Source: Fibrobacter sp.
GTDB lineage: Bacteria; Fibrobacterota; Fibrobacteria; Fibrobacterales; Fibrobacteraceae
Reading direction: 5' to 3'
Length of the DNA stretch: 5,293 nucleotides
NCBI GenBank assembly: GCA_012841225.1
Contig: DUVD01000015.1
Span: 1 to 5,293, forward strand
Positions 1 through 5,293 of the stretch are shown piece after piece; positions within the stretch are counted from its first letter, which is position 1, and each line of letters starts with the position of its first letter. Under the pieces are notes generated by a model that was given only the letters and a program-made list of their open reading frames with translations, had not been told where the DNA came from and made no database searches. Made by a program: the position numbers and the translations under genes.

Positions 1-542
1 CTCAAAAAGAAGTAGGCTTGCATGCTTCCTCTGGGCCGTTGGGCATTCGCAGTGCTATAAACGACGGTGCTGATGTTATTTTATTTGACCACCTCGAAAC
101 CATCGAAGAGCTAGTGCTCATTTTACAGGCAGCAAATGCCGGGGCTCTTGTTTTTGCAGTTGTCTCTGGCAATAATATTCTAGCTATATTAACCCGTTTT
201 TTAGATTCTGTTTCCGATGTGCAACGTTCGGTTTTAGCCCATTCCTTAGCCGACCAACTTAAAGGAATGATTGTACAGCATTTGTTACCAGTAGTCGACG
301 AACAAGGCCAAGTCCTTGCCGTCGAAGCAATGAAAACCTCACCGACAATTGCTAATATGATTCGCAAGGGAGAGCTGTCTCAAATACCCGCTGCTCTTAG
401 CGCCATGAAGGGTTCGGGTCAAACCTTAGATGACTCTTTACAGAAATTGGTAGAGTCGGGCTACATAGAAGGCATAGAAGCTTGGAAACGCGCATTTGAT
501 GGTCGTCGTTTTTCCACCTATCGCCCGTCGAAAAAGAAGTAA
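1..542 (+). CDS. PilT-like type IV pilus ATPase paralogue, C-terminal part (5' end outside window)
   Basis: The reading frame is open from the window edge (first full codon at base 3) to TAA at 540-542, giving 179 visible residues. The N-terminal PAS-like domain and P-loop lie upstream, so their state is unknown. The visible part aligns by eye along the whole C-terminal ATPase half of PilT: a QKEVG segment (PilT QREV), the DVIL Walker B strand, the AANAG helix, LVFA, the QHLLP strand, an IANMIRKGELSQIP segment matching the PilT AIRNLIRE region, and the terminal LDDSLQKLVESG helix. PilT family members are cytoplasmic hexameric ATPases that power pilus retraction. Two hallmarks are missing. The Walker B GEMRD is replaced by sequence around FDHLET (about 84-101), with no glutamate at the catalytic place. 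The His-box ATLHT reads AVVSG (156-170). I infer a catalytically weak or accessory paralogue. Family assignment is firm; activity and exact role are inference. Confidence 0.85.
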   Translation, partial: QKEVGLHASSGPLGIRSAINDGADVILFDHLETIEELVLILQAANAGALVFAVVSGNNILAILTRFLDSVSDVQRSVLAHSLADQLKGMIVQHLLPVVDEQGQVLAVEAMKTSPTIANMIRKGELSQIPAALSAMKGSGQTLDDSLQKLVESGYIEGIEAWKRAFDGRRFSTYRPSKKK

Positions 543-547
543 AGGAG
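543..547 (+). promoter_or_regulatory. Shine-Dalgarno of the second PilT-like gene
   Basis: AGGAG begins directly after the upstream TAA and sits 7 bases before the ATG at 555. It fixes that start. With only 12 bases between the two genes, it also supports co-transcription. Confidence 0.75.
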
Positions 548-554
548 AGAAGCA

Positions 555-1559
555 ATGAGTTCACCTATAGAAAATTGTCTAGAATATGCGCTAAACGCAG
601 GCGCGAGCGAATTGATTGTAGTGGAAGGTTTTGTGCCGGCGATTCGCCTTAACAACAAAGTCCGAATGATCCCAGATGCTCCGGTTATTTCTTTTGGTTC
701 TCTCGATGCATTTACCAATTATTTAGATGGCGAATCCGGCGTGTTTTGTGCAGGCCCTTGGTGTAACTCTCAGTGGCGCGTGCGTTATTCCAGAGAAGCT
801 TTTGGCAAGCTAGCGAGTTTTAGGCCACTGATGCCCGAATGCCCAAATTTTGCAGAGATAGGGGCCCCTGACGCCATGATGAACCTTTTGGGAGTAAGTT
901 CTGGGTTAGTTCTTTTTGCCGGGCCTCCATGCTCTGGAAAGACGACAACGGCCTCTTCTTTTGTAAGTGCTCTTTGCCAAAATAAAATGATTCGTGCCGT
1001 ATTTTTGGACTCAGTCGAAGAATATGCTATTCCCACTGGGGAAAGCCTTGTGATTAAATCTAAAAGAAAAGACATTGCCAAAGACTTAAAGCAGGGCTTG
1101 CTTGCGGGCACCGATCTTTTTTGGTTAGGGGATATTCAAAATGAAGACATTATTCCTGCGTTACGCACTGCAGAAGCCGGAGCCATTGTTGTAGGCTGCT
1201 TTAACGCGGGTAACTCAATAGGCGCTTTAGATGCAATGGTCTCATTTGAATCTTCCAAAACAATGAAAATTGCAAAATCTCTTTTAGCCTCTAACCTAAA
1301 AGCCCTTGTCTTGCAGCATTTAATACCAACCGTCGATAACACCAGAATGGTCGCCGCATGGGAACTCATTTACAATAACCAAAATGTAGCTGCATTAATT
1401 AGAAGTGGTGAGCACTTTAAGCTCCCGCCTCTGGTGACTGGTAGTAGCGCCGAAGGCATGTTCTCTATCGATCACTCTTTATCGGAGCTAGTAAAGGAAG
1501 GCGTTATTTCTAAGAAGGATTCTTTGAAGCACGCCTTTGACCCTTCAAAGATAGGTTGA
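555..1559 (+). CDS. PilT-like type IV pilus ATPase paralogue with degenerate Walker B and His-box
   Basis: A complete 334-residue protein, close to the usual PilT length. Residues about 1-95 match the PilT N-terminal domain (ASELIVVEGFVPAIR resembles the PilT ASDLHL...PP.IR pattern). Residues 119-270 form the RecA-like ATPase core, and 270-334 the C-terminal helices ending in a DHSLSELVKEG pattern. The P-loop is intact: GPPCSGKT at 123-130, with K129 and T130. The Asp-box is LDSVEEY (151-157) in place of IEDPIEY. Walker B is LGDI (191-194), so Asp193 replaces the catalytic Glu. The His-box position is Asn217. The two arginines of the PilT ALRSALRE segment correspond to Lys179 and Leu183. No signal peptide or membrane segment is visible, so it is cytoplasmic. 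It probably binds nucleotide but hydrolyses it poorly, perhaps as a partner of a true PilT (inference). It lies 12 bases after another PilT paralogue and 1 base before the patatin-like gene. A divergent PilU-type retraction accessory is an alternative reading. Confidence 0.88.
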   Translation: MSSPIENCLEYALNAGASELIVVEGFVPAIRLNNKVRMIPDAPVISFGSLDAFTNYLDGESGVFCAGPWCNSQWRVRYSREAFGKLASFRPLMPECPNFAEIGAPDAMMNLLGVSSGLVLFAGPPCSGKTTTASSFVSALCQNKMIRAVFLDSVEEYAIPTGESLVIKSKRKDIAKDLKQGLLAGTDLFWLGDIQNEDIIPALRTAEAGAIVVGCFNAGNSIGALDAMVSFESSKTMKIAKSLLASNLKALVLQHLIPTVDNTRMVAAWELIYNNQNVAALIRSGEHFKLPPLVTGSSAEGMFSIDHSLSELVKEGVISKKDSLKHAFDPSKIG

Positions 1560-1560
1560 C

Positions 1561-3723
1561 ATGAAAAGATTTTTTTTCGCTCTCGCTATTTGCTTGTCGA
1601 GTACTTTCTTATGGGCAGTCCCGACACCTGAAACCGAGTCGAAGAAAACGGTCCTTTTTCTTGGCGGTGGAGATCATTCCCCGTGGTATTTTTTAGGCAT
1701 GTTCTATGCCATTGAAGCCTACCAAATCCCTATCGATTCTATAGTCGCCTCATCTTGGGGGGCTTGGGTTTCTGCGCTTTGGATAGAAGGTTGGAGCCCA
1801 GATGCCATTCAAAAACTGTTCCTAGATCCTCAAATAAAACCATTTGTAGGAGTAGAACAACTTTCTAAAACCGCCTTACAAAAAAAAGCCCCTTTATTTC
1901 CAATAGCGAATTCTAAAATCCCTTCTCTTCAAGCTCGTTTTTTTCTCTTGAAAGATACAGCTGGTTTTTTAAAAGCAGGGAACCGTTCTCTGGATAATGA
2001 TTCGCTTTCAATACAAAATGCTTTATTTAAATTTCGCATTCAAGAAAGCCTCTACCAAAAAATAATTTCCCCTTCAAAGGCTTTTTTAGCACTTTCTTGC
2101 GATGGCACTTCTGGAAGTTCGGTGAACGACATTTTTAAAACGCTCCCTTTAGAAAAACACCTGGCTTCAGGGGAGTTCTGCGAACAAATACCTAAGCCAA
2201 ATAAAAAAGACAGCTCTGTTATTTCGATCGTAGCGATACCTGTTCCTTTACGCTATAAAGATACTATCTCAGACCCTTGGAAGCGCACGCTTTGGAACAA
2301 TGCATTAAAAGACATTAAAATAAACCCACCGCCAGCCGTTTTAATTCGCCCGCACCAGGTTAGTAATGACTCCCCAGAGGCATGGATTCAAGCGGGATTC
2401 TCTGCTATAGAAGCGCGCCTCGGTGACTTATCGAAAGTGAGAGGCCGTGCCCCATCTTCTCTTCGTTCACTTGATTCGCTAATCCCTTGGTTTAAGTATA
2501 ATCCCTCTTTTGAAAGCGTCCCCGCTCAAATATATTCCCATATCAAATCGTATTGGGACGTCTCCGACACGGGAATTGTAGCGCCTAGTCGCTTTGTAAA
2601 AAAGATCATGAGTAACCCTCTTTACGACGATATTTCGTTTGATTTAGAAGAAGACGCGGACTTAGTGATTGGAGCTAAAGCCCCGCCACTTTTAGATTTT
2701 TATTTAGGTGCTTTTGGTTCTAATGTTTTAGGCCCTAATGCTTATGGAAAAATTGAATTTCATTTTATTAATCAGTTTGAATACCTATTTAGCACCGAGG
2801 CCTTTTATGGATTAAATTCTTACGCCATTCGCCCAGAAATACGGCTTGCTAGATTATGGGAAGGACGAGGGGACTTTTTTATTAAAGCCGATTTTTCACA
2901 TATAGAACCCTTAAAAAGCTACTTCTCCGAAGAAGCCTTATGGAATCGAATTTTTAGTGAATCGAGGACTGATTTTAGCACCGGTTTTGCTTATGAAGTG
3001 TCATCAGAAGAACAGTTGAATTTTAGTGTTCTCTTTGGTTCTCGAACTTATAAAACGGCTTATTCTAAAAGTGATGGTGACTTTAAAACGACTCCTATAG
3101 AACCAAAATTCACCTACGATTACTCAACCCCCGATTTTGAACCTTGGTTTGGGTCATCTGGCTTTGGCATTCACGGCGAGTTTTCTATGCGCTCGATTTT
3201 TGCCGGTTTTGATGGCTTTGTGCCAATGCATTACCGTTCTGAATTGAGCGCTGACTACCATTATTCGCCGTTGCCTTTTTTAAGTTTGGGTGCTGGCGCT
3301 TCTGGGGCAGTTAGTCTTTATCATAAAGAAGGCTATGGTTACGTTTATCCAGAACTTTTAAATTCCGAGCCTATCGACAATGCGCATCGTCATAGAATGT
3401 TGCCTACGCCTTGGAGTTCGGAGTGGTATTTTGCAGAAACTCGTTCCTATCATTATGGCTTAGTTCGCTTGCAAGCGGGGCTTCATAAGGGTTGGTTTGG
3501 GGCTTGGCTTTTTGCTGCTTACATCAAAGACTTTGAAGAAAACGCCACAGTAGCCATGAAAGACCATCGCTTTATGTTAGAACCAACTTTGCGCTTTGCT
3601 TATCGCTCTTTAGATGTGCGTGCTGGCTTGAGTCGAATCGTAGATTATTCTAATACCAAAGACCTAAAAAAGTGGAAGGACTATAACTTCTTTATCAAGT
3701 TTGGCGCCTACGATTTTTTGTAA
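1561..3723 (+). CDS. Patatin-like phospholipase with POTRA-like linker and C-terminal outer-membrane beta-barrel (PlpD-like)
   Basis: A 720-residue exported protein. Residues 1-19 are a signal peptide (KR, hydrophobic FFFALAICL core, likely cut after Ala19). The patatin domain starts at 30: VLFLGGGDHSPW (31-42) is the glycine-rich oxyanion motif, and the nucleophile elbow is ASSWG (63-67, Ser65) instead of canonical GxSxG. The Asp of the Ser-Asp dyad is less clear; Asp181 in CDG is my best candidate. Residues about 318-372 resemble a POTRA module (SRFVKKIMSNPLYDDISFDL pattern). From about 375 to the end there are many alternating aromatic/polar strands, ending FFIKFGAYDFL as in a closing barrel strand. 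This matches the type V secretion PlpD design: lipid acyl hydrolase, POTRA and Omp85-type barrel in one chain. Cys180 and Cys207 could pair in the periplasm. It starts one base after the upstream TGA with no strong Shine-Dalgarno, so translation is probably coupled. The patatin and barrel calls are good; substrate and true activity are unknown. Confidence 0.8.
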   Translation: MKRFFFALAICLSSTFLWAVPTPETESKKTVLFLGGGDHSPWYFLGMFYAIEAYQIPIDSIVASSWGAWVSALWIEGWSPDAIQKLFLDPQIKPFVGVEQLSKTALQKKAPLFPIANSKIPSLQARFFLLKDTAGFLKAGNRSLDNDSLSIQNALFKFRIQESLYQKIISPSKAFLALSCDGTSGSSVNDIFKTLPLEKHLASGEFCEQIPKPNKKDSSVISIVAIPVPLRYKDTISDPWKRTLWNNALKDIKINPPPAVLIRPHQVSNDSPEAWIQAGFSAIEARLGDLSKVRGRAPSSLRSLDSLIPWFKYNPSFESVPAQIYSHIKSYWDVSDTGIVAPSRFVKKIMSNPLYDDISFDLEEDADLVIGAKAPPLLDFYLGAFGSNVLGPNAYGKIEFHFINQFEYLFSTEAFYGLNSYAIRPEIRLARLWEGRGDFFIKADFSHIEPLKSYFSEEALWNRIFSESRTDFSTGFAYEVSSEEQLNFSVLFGSRTYKTAYSKSDGDFKTTPIEPKFTYDYSTPDFEPWFGSSGFGIHGEFSMRSIFAGFDGFVPMHYRSELSADYHYSPLPFLSLGAGASGAVSLYHKEGYGYVYPELLNSEPIDNAHRHRMLPTPWSSEWYFAETRSYHYGLVRLQAGLHKGWFGAWLFAAYIKDFEENATVAMKDHRFMLEPTLRFAYRSLDVRAGLSRIVDYSNTKDLKKWKDYNFFIKFGAYDFL

Positions 3724-3732
3724 AACCAAATG

Positions 3733-4743
3733 CTAGTGGCGTAAACGATTTTGAGCGGCGCTATCTTTAAAGCGGTTGTGCTCAATTAATGTAGAGCCAA
3801 AAAAGTGGGTTCCCGACCCATCGTCTTTAGCCACAAAGTAGAGCTTGTTTGTTTTTTCGGGGTTTAGAACGGCTTCAATCGCTTGGCGCCCTGGGTTAGA
3901 AATAGGCCCTGGCATTAATCCAGCAAATTTACGCGTGTTATAGGGGCTGTCGCTGTTTAGTTGACTCTTATAAATAGGACCAGTTAAGTTTTTAAAGATA
4001 AAGCGAACAGTGGGATCTGCTCCAAGAGGCATGCCTAAGTCTAGCCTATTATGAAAGACGCCCGCAATAATAGTCCTTTCGGAGGTGTTGCCCGTTTCTT
4101 CTTCGACCACACTAGCGAGAGTTAAAATTTGATGCCAGCCACCTAGCTTTTTCCAAACACTAGCGCCTTGCGATTGTAGTTCATCGCGCAGTTTTAAGTT
4201 GGCTGCGACCATCGTTTTAATAATGGTTTCCTCATCACTTTTAAAAGGAAGCAAGTAGGTTTCGGGAAATAAATAACCCTCTAAACTAGAGGCATTCACG
4301 CCTAAACTTCTAGCAAATTTTGCGTCTTGCACTAAACTATCCCAGACCGCAGCATCTAGTTCGGGGTATTCTTTTTTAATGTAAAAAGGCATTTCCCAAG
4401 ATGCCCTGCCTTCTGGAATAGTGACTTTACGAACTGCATTTTTACCACTTTCAAAAATAGCAATCAATTCTTCAAGATTTTGTTGGGGAGGAATCTCGAA
4501 CCAACCCGCCTTCAAAGCGCATTTTTTCACTCGGCACCACAAGCGAAACATATCGGGGTCGTTCCAGACCTTGTTTTCATGTAAAATTTGTGAAACTTTT
4601 GCAGGAGAACTCCCAATAGGAATCTCCAAGATAATGGGGTTTTTATTCATAGAAGGCGTTTCTAAGCGTTTTTTGAGATAAAAACCACCAGCGAAGCCCG
4701 CTAGCAAAAGACTAAAAAAGATAAAAAGGAATAATTTCTTCAT
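3733..4743 (-). CDS. mltG: Endolytic murein transglycosylase MltG (YceG-like)
   Basis: A 336-residue protein, near the usual MltG length. MltG is an inner-membrane enzyme that cleaves nascent glycan strands in the periplasm and is thought to end glycan polymerisation. Residues 4-23 are a single N-terminal membrane anchor. A LysM-like subdomain follows at about 37-85 (IPIGSSPAKVSQIL). LEGYLFPETY (154-163) is a family signature. The catalytic motif LASVVEEETG (209-218) matches E. coli ASIVEKET, placing the catalytic glutamate at Glu214. SERTIIAGVFHNRL and GADPTVRF follow, then SPYNTR and GLMPGPISNPG, all typical of the family. The start at 4743 is chosen because MKKLFLFIFF gives a proper anchor. 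The frame stays open upstream to 4815, but that extension adds 24 unlikely residues and would overlap the putative promoter of the divergent gene. No strong Shine-Dalgarno is visible. The gene converges on the patatin gene with only 9 bases between stops. Common neighbours such as ruvX or tmk are not seen here. Confidence 0.95.
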   Translation of the reverse strand: MKKLFLFIFFSLLLAGFAGGFYLKKRLETPSMNKNPIILEIPIGSSPAKVSQILHENKVWNDPDMFRLWCRVKKCALKAGWFEIPPQQNLEELIAIFESGKNAVRKVTIPEGRASWEMPFYIKKEYPELDAAVWDSLVQDAKFARSLGVNASSLEGYLFPETYLLPFKSDEETIIKTMVAANLKLRDELQSQGASVWKKLGGWHQILTLASVVEEETGNTSERTIIAGVFHNRLDLGMPLGADPTVRFIFKNLTGPIYKSQLNSDSPYNTRKFAGLMPGPISNPGRQAIEAVLNPEKTNKLYFVAKDDGSGTHFFGSTLIEHNRFKDSAAQNRLRH

Positions 4744-4768
4744 AACATCAAATTTAAAAGAAAAAAAC

Positions 4769-4798
4769 TTGCCTAAAGTGTAGAATAAAGCATATATT
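4769..4798 (+). promoter_or_regulatory. Candidate sigma70-type promoter for the small exported protein gene
   Basis: TTGCCT (4769-4774) and TATATT (4793-4798) are spaced by 18 bases inside the 99-base divergent intergenic region, which would place a transcript start near 4805. An overlapping TAGAAT (4781-4786) is an alternative -10 element. The match is reasonable, but the region is A+T-rich and such boxes arise easily by chance. I could not pick a convincing promoter for mltG on the opposite strand. Confidence 0.35.
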
Positions 4799-4815
4799 TG
4801 GATAAACTGATGCAA

Positions 4816-4827
4816 AGGGATTTCCCT
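4816..4827. repeat. Short perfect inverted repeat in the divergent intergenic region
   Basis: AGGGA, a two-base centre TT, then TCCCT form perfect 5-base arms. The repeat lies between the candidate -10 element and the Shine-Dalgarno of the downstream gene. It could be an operator half-site pair or a small 5'-leader hairpin. It is short enough to be chance. Confidence 0.35.
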
Positions 4828-4832
4828 GTATT

Positions 4833-4837
4833 GAGGA
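4833..4837 (+). promoter_or_regulatory. Shine-Dalgarno deciding the start of the small exported protein gene
   Basis: GAGGA ends 5 bases before the ATG at 4843. It favours that ATG over the in-frame TTG at 4798, which would add 15 non-signal-like residues before the hydrophobic signal sequence. Confidence 0.7.
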
Positions 4838-4842
4838 ATGAT

Positions 4843-5280
4843 ATGAAAAAAATTTTGTTTTTTGTTCTCGTTTTAATGGTTGCCGTTTCTTCTGCTGCTC
4901 CAAAAAGGGTTAAGTCTAAACGCGGAGACGTCGATTTAACAAAAGAAAAAGGCGGAGGCAGCGTCGTTTGCACTGCTGGTTTTAACGATGAAATGGCTAT
5001 CGTTAAAGATGGCGACACAGACGTTCTTGTTAAAGCCTCTTGTGGTCAAGGCTGGGTTGGCAAAAATCAAGTAGAATACCTTGCTACAGTAGCAGGCGAT
5101 AAGTCAATGAAATTAGACGACGTTGACGTTATTGGTTGGCTAGATAACCCTAGCGCTGTTTTCGTTTTAGAACAAGATGCTGCCGACTTTGAAGGCGTTA
5201 ACATCGACCGTGACTTTAAGGAATACTTACAGCACACGATGGACCGCGAGCAAGTCGAAATGAAAAATAACGAAAACTAA
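4843..5280 (+). CDS. Small exported protein of unknown function
   Basis: A 145-residue protein. Residues 1-19 form a clear signal peptide (MKKILFFVLVLMVAVSSAA, likely cut after Ala18 or Ala19), so it should be periplasmic or surface-located. There is no lipobox cysteine and no second membrane segment. The mature part begins with a basic stretch (PKRVKSKRG), then a glycine patch (KGGGS, 36-40). Two cysteines, Cys43 and Cys67, could form a disulfide. Residues 47-82 (AIVKDGDTDVLVKASCGQGWVGKN) faintly recall a bacterial SH3-like repeat, where a GxGWV turn is common; this is a weak resemblance. The tail from about 110 is acidic and probably helical (EYLQHTMDREQVEMKNNEN). It has its own Shine-Dalgarno and candidate promoter and is transcribed away from mltG. 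I do not recognise the family. Confidence 0.8.
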   Translation: MKKILFFVLVLMVAVSSAAPKRVKSKRGDVDLTKEKGGGSVVCTAGFNDEMAIVKDGDTDVLVKASCGQGWVGKNQVEYLATVAGDKSMKLDDVDVIGWLDNPSAVFVLEQDAADFEGVNIDRDFKEYLQHTMDREQVEMKNNEN

Positions 5281-5293
5281 TTCTTATTATTTA

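Noticed and set aside
1570..1577. Run of eight T at the start of the patatin gene as a phase-variation tract
   Set aside because: It encodes Phe codons of the signal peptide in an A+T-rich genome, and a similar run of eight A occurs at 1880-1887. Nothing indicates selection for slippage.
2566..2574. DTG (residues 336-338 of the patatin protein) as the catalytic Asp motif
   Set aside because: The surrounding sequence fits a POTRA-like module better, and the distance from Ser65 (about 270 residues) is too long for a compact patatin dyad.
3700..3732. Possible terminator hairpin (TTTGG ... CCAAA) between the convergent genes
   Set aside because: Only five weak base pairs with a loop of about 21 bases, and no T-run follows on either strand.
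4421..4681. 86-codon plus-strand open frame inside mltG
   Set aside because: It is antisense to a well-conserved gene, has no Shine-Dalgarno that I can see and its product resembles nothing known to me.
4744..4815. A 24-residue N-terminal extension of MltG in the same open frame
   Set aside because: It would bury the membrane anchor behind residues that look untranslated, and would run across the candidate promoter of the divergent gene. The start at 4743 gives a standard anchor.
4798..4842. TTG start extending the small exported protein by 15 residues
   Set aside because: The GAGGA at 4833-4837 is well placed for the ATG at 4843, and the extension would put charged residues before a normal signal peptide.

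Overview
The window looks like chromosome from a moderately A+T-rich Gram-negative bacterium. The evidence is two type IV pilus retraction-ATPase paralogues, a secreted protein with a predicted outer-membrane beta-barrel, and the septation-linked lytic transglycosylase MltG. Gene texture and protein style remind me of Fibrobacter and relatives (Fibrobacterota). That is an impression from recall, not something the sequence proves.

Layout: a plus-strand cluster fills about 1-3723. It holds (i) the 3' part of a PilT-like ATPase gene cut by the window edge (1-542), (ii) a complete second PilT-like ATPase (555-1559) behind a good Shine-Dalgarno, and (iii) a 720-residue exported patatin-like protein (1561-3723) that starts one base after the previous stop. 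The third protein appears to be built like PlpD: signal peptide, patatin hydrolase domain, POTRA-like linker and outer-membrane barrel. A convergent minus-strand gene, mltG (3733-4743), ends only 9 bases from it. A 99-base divergent intergenic region (4744-4842) separates mltG from a small exported protein of unknown function (4843-5280). The last 13 bases hold nothing I can identify.

How the parts may work together: the tight spacing suggests the two PilT-like proteins and the patatin-barrel protein are co-transcribed. Both PilT-like proteins keep the family scaffold but have lost hallmark catalytic motifs. The second keeps an intact P-loop, but its Walker B glutamate is Asp and its His-box histidine is Asn. 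The first lacks the Walker B glutamate and the His-box histidine. This suggests accessory or regulatory subunits of a pilus motor rather than stand-alone retraction ATPases. Their linkage to a patatin-barrel protein is the most unusual aspect of the window. MltG and the small exported protein look like separate transcription units and show no obvious functional tie to the cluster.
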